Shown here piece by piece: positions 57,105 to 64,000 of a stretch of DNA of 64,000 nt (position 1 is the stretch's first letter; every line of letters starts with the position of its first letter). Position numbers and translations under genes: made by a program. The notes under the pieces are model-generated. The model did not search any database. It saw only the letters and a list, made by a program, of their open reading frames with translations, and had not been told where the DNA came from. Source of the DNA: an uncultured Bacteroidales bacterium (GTDB taxonomy: Bacteria; Bacteroidota; Bacteroidia; Bacteroidales; Bacteroidaceae); the NCBI GenBank assembly GCA_902802815.1, contig CADCNQ010000002.1, positions 62,001 through 126,000 on the forward strand. Direction: 5' to 3'.

Positions 57105-58121
57105 TCAGATGGTCGTGCGTGCGTAAGCAGGTGCCTCCATCGGACAGAAATCCTTATCCTGGAACTTATAGGTACCCACCATTGCTATCATCGCCGCATT
57201 GTCGGTGGTGTAGCCGAATTTGGGGATGAAGACCTTCCATCCGTATCTCCTTGCGTGATCCTTGAAAGCCTCTCTCAGTCCCGTATTCGCACTCACTCCG
57301 CCAGCCACGGCCACCTCCTTTATCTTCAGGTCTTTGGCCGCCTTGCGCAGTTTCTTCATCAGTATATCCACGATGGTCTTCTCCAACGAAGCGGCAAGAT
57401 CTTCCTTATGGTGCTCCACGAAGTCGGGATCTTCCTTCACCCAGTCTCTCAGATGGTAGAGGAACGATGTCTTCAGTCCTGAGAAAGAGTAGTCGTATCC
57501 GTCTATCTGCGGTTTCGAGAACTCGTATGCCTCAGCATTACCCTGCCGGGCCAGACGGTCTATAATGGGTCCTCCGGGATATCCCAGCCCCATCACCTTG
57601 GAGCATTTGTCTATCGCCTCTCCTGCCGCATCGTCTATGGTCTGTCCTATGATTTCCATCTCCTTGTACGATTTCACAAGCACTATCTGCGAATTGCCGC
57701 CGCTCACAAGCAGGCAGAGGAACGGGTACGAGGGCGACTCGTGCTCCTCGTGCTCCTCGCGTATGAAATGTGCCATAATGTGTCCCTGCAGATGGTTCAC
57801 CTCTATCATCGGTACACCAAGTGATGCCGCCAGTCCCTTTGCAAAACTCACTCCCACAAGCAGCGAGCCCATCAGTCCCGGTCCTCTTGTGAAGGCCACA
57901 GCCGACACCTCGCTCTTGTCCACACCCGCCTTCTTCAAGGCCTGGTCCACCACGGGTACTATATTCTTTTGATGAGCTCTGGAAGCAAGTTCCGGCACCA
58001 CACCACCGTATGCCTCGTGTACCACCTGCGACGCAGTCACGTTGGACAGCAACACGCCGTCGCGCATCACAGCCGCCGACGTATCGTCGCACGAACTCTC
58101 TATTGCCAATATTGTCACCAT
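57105..58121 (-). CDS. tsaD: tRNA N6-adenosine threonylcarbamoyltransferase
   Basis: 338 residues from MVTILAIESSCDDTS; an upstream in-frame ATG lies within map. Metal ligands in VNHLQGHIMAHF; ASKH fold motifs CLLVSGGNSQIVL and GGVSANTGLREAF; ATP-site DNAAMIA. Adds threonylcarbamoyl to A37 of ANN-decoding tRNAs with TsaB and TsaE; MtaB (23-24 kb) then thiomethylates it. Overlaps map by 7 bp. Confidence 0.96.
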   Translation of the reverse strand: MVTILAIESSCDDTSAAVMRDGVLLSNVTASQVVHEAYGGVVPELASRAHQKNIVPVVDQALKKAGVDKSEVSAVAFTRGPGLMGSLLVGVSFAKGLAASLGVPMIEVNHLQGHIMAHFIREEHEEHESPSYPFLCLLVSGGNSQIVLVKSYKEMEIIGQTIDDAAGEAIDKCSKVMGLGYPGGPIIDRLARQGNAEAYEFSKPQIDGYDYSFSGLKTSFLYHLRDWVKEDPDFVEHHKEDLAASLEKTIVDILMKKLRKAAKDLKIKEVAVAGGVSANTGLREAFKDHARRYGWKVFIPKFGYTTDNAAMIAMVGTYKFQDKDFCPMEAPAYARTTI

Positions 58122-58981
58122 GTCAGTTTTTCCACTCCGTTTTCTGTCATCACGAATGTGTGTTCCCACTGGGCGGAGGGCAGTTCATCCTCCGAAATCA
58201 CTTCCCATCCGTAGGGATCGTCCTCATCTATGAACACCCGCCACGTGCCCATGTTTATCATCGGCTCGATAGTGAACGTCATACCCGGCACGAGCAGCAT
58301 ACCCGTACCTTTCGCGCCCCGGTGCTCCACCTCGGGGTCTTCATGAAACTCAAGTCCCACACCGTGCCCGCACAGGTCTCTCACCACGGAGAACCCGTTC
58401 TTGTGCGCATGCTTCTCGATAGCGTTTCCCAGATCGCCCACAAAGACGTACGGCCGGCTACACACCTGCTCGCCTATCTTGAGGCATTCCCACGCCACGT
58501 CCACCAGTTTCTGCTTCTGCGGAGTGGTTTTTCCTATCACGAACATACGGCTGGCGTCGGCGTAGTATCCGTCGAGTATCGTGGTGCAGTCCACATTGAT
58601 GATATCCCCTTCCTCCAGCACCACGTCCTCAGACGGCACACCGTGGCACACCACCTCGTTGATACTCGTGCAGCAGCTCTTGGGAAATCCTTCGTAGTTG
58701 AGCGGTGCCGGGATGCCTCCGCCCTTTGTCGTCGTCTCGTAAACTATGCGGTCTATCTCTTCGGTGGTCATCCCCTCGCGTATCTTCTCCGCCACGGTAT
58801 CGAGCACAGCGGTGTTCAGCACACCCGCTTTACGGATGCCCTCTATCTGCTCGGGAGTCTTTATCAACTCTCGCGAAGGACACAGTTTGCCACGCTCCTG
58901 AAAGGAGAGGATACGTTTGTCCATCTCCGTCAGAGGCTGTCCCGGAATGAGTTTCCAGTTTGCCTTTATCCTTTTACCCAT
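58115..58981 (-). CDS. map: Type I methionine aminopeptidase with N-terminal extension
   Basis: 288 residues. About 40 extra N-terminal residues (KANWKLIPGQPLTEMDKRIL) precede the pita-bread fold. Metal ligands: INVDCTTILDGYYADASRMF (two Asp), LCGHGVGLEFHEDPEV (His), FTIEPMINMG (Glu) and the late EHTFVMTENGVE (Glu). Removes initiator Met co-translationally. Lies in an operon between eda and tsaD. Confidence 0.95.
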   Translation of the reverse strand: MGKRIKANWKLIPGQPLTEMDKRILSFQERGKLCPSRELIKTPEQIEGIRKAGVLNTAVLDTVAEKIREGMTTEEIDRIVYETTTKGGGIPAPLNYEGFPKSCCTSINEVVCHGVPSEDVVLEEGDIINVDCTTILDGYYADASRMFVIGKTTPQKQKLVDVAWECLKIGEQVCSRPYVFVGDLGNAIEKHAHKNGFSVVRDLCGHGVGLEFHEDPEVEHRGAKGTGMLLVPGMTFTIEPMINMGTWRVFIDEDDPYGWEVISEDELPSAQWEHTFVMTENGVEKLTW

Positions 58982-58992
58982 CTATATGCTTC

Positions 58993-59661
58993 TTATGAGC
59001 GTGCCTCAGCGATATACAACAGTGCTTCCTTACACTTCTCCACTACATAGTTCCAGTCGCCGGCCTTCACCTTGTCGGACGGGAACAGTTTCGAACCCAT
59101 TCCCACGCAGAACACACCTGCCTTGAACCACGCTGTGAGGTTGTCTTTGTCGGGCGACACACCGCCGGTCACCATTATCTTCGACCATGGCATGGGAGCC
59201 TTCAGTCCCTTCACCATGTTAGGTCCGTAGACATCACCCGGGAAGAGTTTTGTGAGGTCGCAACCGAGCTCCTGTGCCTTGCCTATCTCGCTCACCGTGC
59301 CGCAGCCCGGGCAGTAAGGCACCAAACGGCGGTTGCACACGGGTGCTATGTCGGGATTGAACAGCGGGCCCACAACGAAGCAGGCGCCCAGCTGCAGGTA
59401 GAGCGCAGCGGTAGGTGCATCCACCACTGAACCGATTCCCAGCGCCAGTTCCGGACATTCCCTGTCCGCCCATTTCACCAGTTCTGCAAACACTTCCTGA
59501 GCAAAGTCACCGCGATTGGTGAACTCAAACGCTCTCACTCCTCCTTCGTAGCATGCCTTCACCACATTCTTGCACACCTCTACATCTTTGTTGTAGAATA
59601 CGGGCACCATCGGTGCTGCTGCTATCTTGGAGAGAACCTGTATCTTATCAAATTTTGCCAT
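58993..59661 (-). CDS. eda: KDPG/KHG aldolase
   Basis: 222 residues from [10 protein letters not shown]; an ATG 9 bp earlier is possible. Class I aldolase: [11 protein letters not shown] carries the catalytic Glu, [14 protein letters not shown] the phosphate site, and [11 protein letters not shown] the Schiff-base Lys. Splits 2-keto-3-deoxy-6-phosphogluconate into pyruvate and glyceraldehyde-3-phosphate, after KdgK encoded just upstream. Together they form the lower uronate branch. Separated from kdgK by a repeat spacer. Confidence 0.94.
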   Translation of the reverse strand: MAKFDKIQVLSKIAAAPMVPVFYNKDVEVCKNVVKACYEGGVRAFEFTNRGDFAQEVFAELVKWADRECPELALGIGSVVDAPTAALYLQLGACFVVGPLFNPDIAPVCNRRLVPYCPGCGTVSEIGKAQELGCDLTKLFPGDVYGPNMVKGLKAPMPWSKIMVTGGVSPDKDNLTAWFKAGVFCVGMGSKLFPSDKVKAGDWNYVVEKCKEALLYIAEARS

Positions 59662-59670
59662 AACTATCAA

Positions 59671-59756
59671 CTATTTACTATCAACTTGTCTACTCGTCAA
59701 CTTGTCTACTCGTCAACTTGTCTACTCGTCTACTTGTCAACTCGTCTACTTGTCAA
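59671..59756. repeat. TCTACTCG/TCAACTTG octamer array between kdgK and eda
   Basis: About nine alternating 8-mers (AACTTGTC and TACTCGTC) fill the whole spacer inside the operon. Same words as at 13.5, 16.1 and 42.6 kb. Confidence 0.85.
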
Positions 59757-60779
59757 CTATCTCTGCACTCTTCCGTTCGCATTACCTCCGGCCAGAGCCT
59801 CCACTTCCTCCACGCTGACGAGGTTGAAGTCGCCGGGTATTGTGTGTTTCAGCGCACTGGCTGCCACGGCAAACTCGAGAGCCTCGCCCTGAGTCTTCTT
59901 CGTCAGCAGGCCGTGAATCAGACCGCCGGAGAAGCTGTCGCCGCCTCCCACGCGGTCGATGATTGGATTGATGTCGTAGCGCTTGCTCTCGTAGAACTCC
60001 TTGCCGTCGTATATGAGAGCCTTCCATCCGTTGTGCGTTGCGGAGAAACTCTCACGCAGCGTGCTCACCACATACTTGAATCCGAATTCCTCCTTCATCT
60101 GCCTGAAGATGCCTTCATATCCGGCAGCGTCCGTCTGTCCGCCCTCTACGTCGGCATCGGGTTTAAAGCCCAGACAGAGCTCGGCATCCTCCTCGTTGCC
60201 GATACATACGTCGACGTACTGCATCAGCGGGCGCATCACAGAGATAGCCTTCTCGCTCGTCCACAGTTTCTTGCGGAAGTTCAGATCCACGCTCACCGTC
60301 ACACCGTGCTTCTTGGCAGCGATGCAGGCCTGGCGCAGACACTCTGCAGAGGCATCGGAGATGGCGGGGGTGATACCGCTCCAGTGGAACCAGTCGGCAC
60401 CCTCGAATATCTTGTCGAAATCGAAATCCTCGGGCTTTGCCTCAGCGATGGCACTGTGTGCCCTGTCGTATATCACCTTTGAGGGACGCATCGATGCACC
60501 CGTCTCTGCATAGTAGAGACCCACGCGGTCTCCGCCGCGGGCCACGAAGTCGCAGTTCACACCGTAGCGGCGCATTCCGTTGAGCGCTATCTGTCCTATT
60601 TCATGTTTCGGCAACTTGGACACAAAGTAGCAGTCGTGACCGTAGTTGGCGCACGAGATAGCCACATTGGCCTCACCGCCTCCGGGGATTATCTGGAAGC
60701 TGTCAGCCTGTATGAAACGGTAGTTCCCCTCGGGAGAAAGACGAAGCATCAGCTCGCCCATGGTTACAATCTTAGCCAT
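59757..60779 (-). CDS. kdgK: 2-dehydro-3-deoxygluconokinase
   Basis: 340 residues, PfkB family. IIPGGGEANVAISCANYG near residue 31, DLNFRKKLW (sugar site) and the second PfkB motif DRVGGGDSFSGGLIHGLL with the catalytic Asp. Phosphorylates KDG from pectin or uronate breakdown; Eda completes the route. First gene of kdgK-eda-map-tsaD. Confidence 0.93.
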   Translation of the reverse strand: MAKIVTMGELMLRLSPEGNYRFIQADSFQIIPGGGEANVAISCANYGHDCYFVSKLPKHEIGQIALNGMRRYGVNCDFVARGGDRVGLYYAETGASMRPSKVIYDRAHSAIAEAKPEDFDFDKIFEGADWFHWSGITPAISDASAECLRQACIAAKKHGVTVSVDLNFRKKLWTSEKAISVMRPLMQYVDVCIGNEEDAELCLGFKPDADVEGGQTDAAGYEGIFRQMKEEFGFKYVVSTLRESFSATHNGWKALIYDGKEFYESKRYDINPIIDRVGGGDSFSGGLIHGLLTKKTQGEALEFAVAASALKHTIPGDFNLVSVEEVEALAGGNANGRVQR

Positions 60780-60811
60780 ACAATTCTGTTTTTATTAGAG
60801 TATTTCAGTGA

Positions 60812-60819
60812 CAAAGGTA
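60812..60819 (-). promoter_or_regulatory. -7 box of kdgK-eda-map-tsaD
   Basis: Minus-strand TACCTTTG, 32 bp before the kdgK ATG; a TTTG lies 24 bp further upstream (60844-60847). Confidence 0.6.
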
Positions 60820-60861
60820 CAAAAAAATCACCTCACCGGCCACCAAAATGCAAAAAAATTG

Positions 60862-60869
60862 TATCTTTG
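60862..60869 (+). promoter_or_regulatory. -7 box of the DUF3298 lipoprotein operon
   Basis: TATCTTTG, 18 bp before the ATG at 60888; divergent from the kdgK promoter. Confidence 0.6.
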
Positions 60870-60887
60870 CGATAAAAATTCACGAAA

Positions 60888-61658
60888 ATGAAACATCTTA
60901 TCTACATTTCCTCGTTCCTGATGCTTGCATTACTGGCATCCTGCGAACAGTTCCGAAACTCCGGCGGAAGCGCCTCCGACAGCACTCAGACGGCAGCGCC
61001 GGCTCCCCGGTTCGACACGCTCAGCGTCAGCATCCGCAAGAGTGTCGTCGAGGGCAAGGAATATCCCTGCTACAGCATTTCCGTCAATGCCATTCTCCCC
61101 GACAATGAGACAGCCAGCCGCGTGCTCACCGAGCGCCTTTTCGCCCTCAAAGGCATGGCGCCCCGCCAGGCAATGGCACTCTTCACGGATTCGCTGGAAA
61201 GCCAGTTCAGCCAGGAGCTGGACGAATTCTCCTCGCTTTGCGACGACGATGAGGAGATGGAATACGAATACCACGTCAACTGTTCCCCCGTGGAACCCAT
61301 AGACACCGCCTCCGGAGTCATCTCCTTCCTCTGCACCTTCGAGGTCTATCAGGGCGGAGCACACGGAGGCTACGAGTGCTACTATCTCAATTTCTCTCTC
61401 AACGACGGGCATCTCATCACTCTGGGCGAGGTGTACGACGGCGACCCCTGCCCCGCCATGCGTGAGAAGCTGCTCCGCGACAACGAATGCCGCACCGACG
61501 AGGAACTCATGGACAAGACGCAGATACTGACGCTGGGACAGCTCTATGCCACCGACAATTTCCTCATCGAGGGCGACAGCCTGCTCTTCCATTTCAATCC
61601 CTACGAAATAGCACCTTATTCCGCCGGCGCCATAGAAGTTGTAATTCCATGCAAGTGA
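60888..61658 (+). CDS. DUF3298/RsiV-like lipoprotein
   Basis: 256 residues. Signal peptide with lipobox LLASC (Cys19), a Ser/Thr/Ala linker, then SVSIRKSVVEGKEYPCYSISV and the DUF3298 core YQGGAHGGYECYYLNFSLNDG with the usual GHLITLGEVYD. Related domains occur in RsiV, a lysozyme-binding anti-sigma factor, but here it is a free periplasmic lipoprotein of unknown role. Overlaps rsmG by 10 bp. Confidence 0.82.
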   Translation: MKHLIYISSFLMLALLASCEQFRNSGGSASDSTQTAAPAPRFDTLSVSIRKSVVEGKEYPCYSISVNAILPDNETASRVLTERLFALKGMAPRQAMALFTDSLESQFSQELDEFSSLCDDDEEMEYEYHVNCSPVEPIDTASGVISFLCTFEVYQGGAHGGYECYYLNFSLNDGHLITLGEVYDGDPCPAMREKLLRDNECRTDEELMDKTQILTLGQLYATDNFLIEGDSLLFHFNPYEIAPYSAGAIEVVIPCK

Positions 61659-62236
61659 TTCTGCGCTATTTTCCCGACCTCACGGCTGAGCAGCAAGAGC
61701 GCTTCGCCGCCCTCGACGGTCTCTACCGCGAGTGGAACGCACGCATCAATGTTATCTCCCGCAAGGACATCGACGCCCTCTACGAGCACCATGTGCTCCA
61801 CTCCCTGGGCATCGCCAAGGCCTGGCCCCTCAGTGCCGGCATGCGTGTGATGGACCTTGGCACGGGTGGCGGTTTTCCGGGCATTCCGCTCGCCATAATG
61901 TATCCCGATGTGCAATTCCATCTGGTGGACTCGATAGCAAAAAAAATCAGGGTGTGCGACGAGGTCGTCAGGGCACTCGGCCTCACCAATGTCACCACAC
62001 AGTGGACACGTGTGGAGCAACTGCACGAGAGCTTCGACTGCATAGTGTCGCGCGCCGTGGCTCCGCTCGACACTCTCGTCCGCTGGTCGCGTCCCCTTTC
62101 CGGGCATCTCGTTTGTCTTAAAGGCATCGACGAGGCAAAGCCGTCTAAAAGCGTGGATATAAAACCTTTATCACAGTGGTTCTCGGAAGAATTCTTCGCC
62201 ACCAAGGCTGTGATACATAAACGACTGATATCATGA
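61649..62236 (+). CDS. rsmG: 16S rRNA (guanine-527-N7)-methyltransferase
   Basis: 195 residues from MQVILRYFPDL. GidB fold: LYREWNARINVISRKD, VMDLGTGGGFPGIPLAIMYP (SAM loop), LVDSIAKKIRVCDEV and VSRAVAPLDTLVRW. Methylates G527; loss causes low-level streptomycin resistance in other bacteria. ATGA overlap with the sirtuin gene. Confidence 0.95.
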   Translation: MQVILRYFPDLTAEQQERFAALDGLYREWNARINVISRKDIDALYEHHVLHSLGIAKAWPLSAGMRVMDLGTGGGFPGIPLAIMYPDVQFHLVDSIAKKIRVCDEVVRALGLTNVTTQWTRVEQLHESFDCIVSRAVAPLDTLVRWSRPLSGHLVCLKGIDEAKPSKSVDIKPLSQWFSEEFFATKAVIHKRLIS

Positions 62237-62928
62237 AAAAGAAGACTATCGTAGTGCTTACCGGTGCCGGCATGAGTGCTGAGAGCGGCGTGAGCACTTT
62301 CAGGGACAGCGGAGGTCTCTGGGAGCAGTATCGTGTGGAGGATGTCGCCACGCCCGAGGGCTGGTATCGCGACCCACTTCTTGTCACAAATTTTTACAAC
62401 GGCCTGCGCCGTCAGCTCGTCACCAAGGAGCCCTGTGAGGGCCATCGTCTGCTGGCTACCCTTGAGCAGGACTACAACGTGCGTATCATCACACAGAATG
62501 TGGACGACCTGCACGAGCGGGCCGGTTCCACGAGTGTGCTGCATCTTCACGGCGAACTCTTCAAAGTGACCTCTTCGCGCAACCCCAACGACCCCTCCCA
62601 GATACGCACTCTCCCGTATGATGCCCCCGACGTGAAGATCGGCGACAAGGCTGCCGACGGCAGTCAGCTGCGCCCCTTCATTGTGTGGTTCGGCGAACCG
62701 GTGCCAAATATCGAACCGGCTATAGAACTCTGCGGCGACGCCGACATCTTCCTTGTCATCGGCACGAGTCTCAATGTCTATCCCGCCGCCGGTCTGCTGA
62801 GATATGCTCCCATGGGCTGTCCCATCTATCTCATCGACCCCGCCGATGTGCATTGCCCGATGTCCGTCACCCACATCCGCAAGGGAGCCTCCGAGGGAAT
62901 GAAGGAGTTCATCAGTCTTTTGTCGTAA
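62233..62928 (+). CDS. NAD-dependent protein deacylase (sirtuin), zinc-cysteine-free
   Basis: 231 residues. NAD site GAGMSAESGVSTFRD (11-25), TQNVDDLHERAG (87-98) and catalytic His106 in LHLHGELF. The segment after it (residues 111-150), which in most sirtuins carries two CxxC zinc pairs, contains no Cys at all. C-terminal Rossmann part FLVIGTSLNVYPAAGLL. CobB-like by overall pattern. Removes acyl groups from protein Lys with NAD. Confidence 0.88.
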   Translation: MKKKTIVVLTGAGMSAESGVSTFRDSGGLWEQYRVEDVATPEGWYRDPLLVTNFYNGLRRQLVTKEPCEGHRLLATLEQDYNVRIITQNVDDLHERAGSTSVLHLHGELFKVTSSRNPNDPSQIRTLPYDAPDVKIGDKAADGSQLRPFIVWFGEPVPNIEPAIELCGDADIFLVIGTSLNVYPAAGLLRYAPMGCPIYLIDPADVHCPMSVTHIRKGASEGMKEFISLLS

Positions 62929-62953
62929 GGGAATCATCTGCCTTTTTACCACT

Positions 62954-64000
62954 ATGACCCGTGCATTGAAACTATGTCTTGTTCTCCTCGTCGCCCTCCC
63001 GGTGATGGCGGAGAAGATACCGTTCGGCAAAGGCACGCTCAGCGTGCGCCGCGTGGCACGTAATGCCGTGAGGATACAGTATTACGAACAGGAGCCCTCC
63101 TCCGCCCTGCCCGACTGGCTCTATGTCAGCAGCCGCGAGGTGAAGCATTGCGATGTGAAGGTTGCCGTGGACGCCGCGCGTCAGACCGTAACCCTCAGCA
63201 ACCGCCGGGGCATTCCCGTCTTCACGGCCACGCTCCACAGTATGCAGGGTTCGCAGGCCACCCTCTCCTTCCTCTCCCCGCAGGACGAGCGCCTCTACGG
63301 CCTCGGACAGTTTCAGGACGGGTACAGCAACGTGCGCGGCCTCCCGCGCCGCCTCACACAGGTGAACACACAGATCAGCATACCCATGCTTCTCTCGAGC
63401 AAGGGCTACGGCATCCTGTGGAACAACTACGGTCTCGTGGACTTCAATCCCTGCGAGCACAGCGTTGCAATGCACCAGGCCGGTGCCGACGGCCGCACGG
63501 AGGTGGTGAATGTCACTTCCACCGACGGCGGCAGGCAGGAGGTGCGCCAGAGCAATATCTACGAGGCCGCAATCGACATTGCGGAAGACGGCGACTATTC
63601 CTTCCTGTTGGATGTCGGTCAGCAGATGGCCCGCCGCCACGATCTCTCCATCGACGGACAGCCCGTCATCGGGATGCAGAATCTCTGGCTGCCACCCACC
63701 GCCTCGGCTGTTGTGCCGCTGAAGGCCGGGCATCATCTTCTCAGGGCGGAGCTCTCCCGCGGCGACAAACCCGTCGTGCACTACGGCAAGGTGCATGACC
63801 TCACCACGTTCCGCTCACCTCTGGCCGGGGCTGTGGACTATACGGTGTTCGTGGGCAGCGCCGACGAGGTTGTTGCCTCCTATCGCGCGCTGACGGGCCC
63901 GTGTCCGCTGATGCCGCGCTGGGCACTGGGCTACATCCATTGCCGCGAGCGTTTCCATTCCTCCGATGAGATACTGCAGACGGCCGACCGCTTCCGCCGC
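62954..64000 (+). CDS. Glycoside hydrolase family 31, 3'-truncated by window edge
   Basis: 349 codons visible, open to the edge. Signal peptide MTRALKLCLVLLVALPVMAE. N-terminal GH31 beta-sandwich with ERLYGLGQFQDGYSN and STKGYG-like LLSSKGYGILWNNYG; between it and the catalytic barrel is a PA14-like insert (YSFLLDVGQQMARRHDLSID...NLWLPPTASAVVPL) as in xyloglucan alpha-xylosidases. The barrel begins at PRWALGYIHCRERFHSSDEI. Catalytic Asp residues lie beyond the window. Alpha-xylosidase or alpha-glucosidase; not decidable here. Confidence 0.85.
   Translation, partial: MTRALKLCLVLLVALPVMAEKIPFGKGTLSVRRVARNAVRIQYYEQEPSSALPDWLYVSSREVKHCDVKVAVDAARQTVTLSNRRGIPVFTATLHSMQGSQATLSFLSPQDERLYGLGQFQDGYSNVRGLPRRLTQVNTQISIPMLLSSKGYGILWNNYGLVDFNPCEHSVAMHQAGADGRTEVVNVTSTDGGRQEVRQSNIYEAAIDIAEDGDYSFLLDVGQQMARRHDLSIDGQPVIGMQNLWLPPTASAVVPLKAGHHLLRAELSRGDKPVVHYGKVHDLTTFRSPLAGAVDYTVFVGSADEVVASYRALTGPCPLMPRWALGYIHCRERFHSSDEILQTADRFRR

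Noticed and set aside
61780..63036. 418-codon frame antisense to rsmG and the sirtuin
   Set aside because: Crosses two solid genes and shows no domain.

Overview
The window is a chromosomal segment of a Bacteroidales bacterium, most likely a gut member of the Prevotellaceae or a close relative. I base this on Bacteroidetes-type promoters (-7 box TAnnTTTG, sometimes with TTTG 19-21 bp upstream), the RprX/RprY two-component pair, the EF-G2 paralogue, an rpsF-rpsR-rplI operon, DUF4827/DUF6452/DUF6048/DUF4836 proteins, an 'LptD-like' giant outer-membrane protein, a Rho factor with a long disordered insert, and GH95/GH31/CE12 carbohydrate enzymes. Species cannot be fixed from sequence alone.

Layout. 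1-8.7 kb: 3' part of a sodium:solute symporter, then on the minus strand a tight operon: SLC13-type anion transporter, cysC, cysD, cysN, sulfotransferase, glmS. It makes PAPS and uses it for sulfonation; no sulfite-reducing genes are present. 8.7-13.5 kb: tRNA-Thr(CGT), then CE12-like esterase, mltG and a GH95 fucosidase. 13.5-16.2 kb and 42.2-42.9 kb: gene-poor stretches built of short repeated 'words' and four copies of a longer extragenic repeat, flanking a TIGR04076 protein, an AAA_14/DUF4143 ATPase and an acyltransferase. 17-24.3 kb: alpha/beta-hydrolase fusion, LptD, rho, mtaB. 24.4-28.4 kb: tiny lipoprotein, rplI-rpsR-rpsF, tiny membrane protein, rprY-rprX. 28.5-38.2 kb (mostly minus): EF-G2, hemW, DUF4827 lipoprotein, nrnA, an ECF sigma factor (plus), DUF4836, rsmE, rlmI, 3'-5' exonuclease. 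38.3-42.2 kb: ftsK-lolA and a convergent HAD phosphatase. 42.9-51 kb: a frameshifted hypothetical gene, tRNA-Thr(TGT) with the SRP RNA gene ffs, and a long plus-strand operon (GT2, DUF6452, DUF6048, apbE, Crp/Fnr, dcp, dCMP deaminase, recR, small membrane protein). 51-56.8 kb: hisG-hisD-hisC-hisB-S41 protease (minus). 57-60.8 kb: kdgK-eda-map-tsaD (minus). 60.9-64 kb: DUF3298 lipoprotein, rsmG, cobB-like sirtuin and the 5' part of a GH31 enzyme.

Most notable: the sulfonation operon with glmS and no obvious promoter of its own; the repeat-word mosaics, one of which is inserted in frame in the GH95 gene; EF-G2 with Ser in place of the catalytic His; a recurrent TTTG-N4-start-codon arrangement that predicts leaderless mRNAs; and several very small genes. 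All functional calls rest on recognised sequence motifs; no database search was run.
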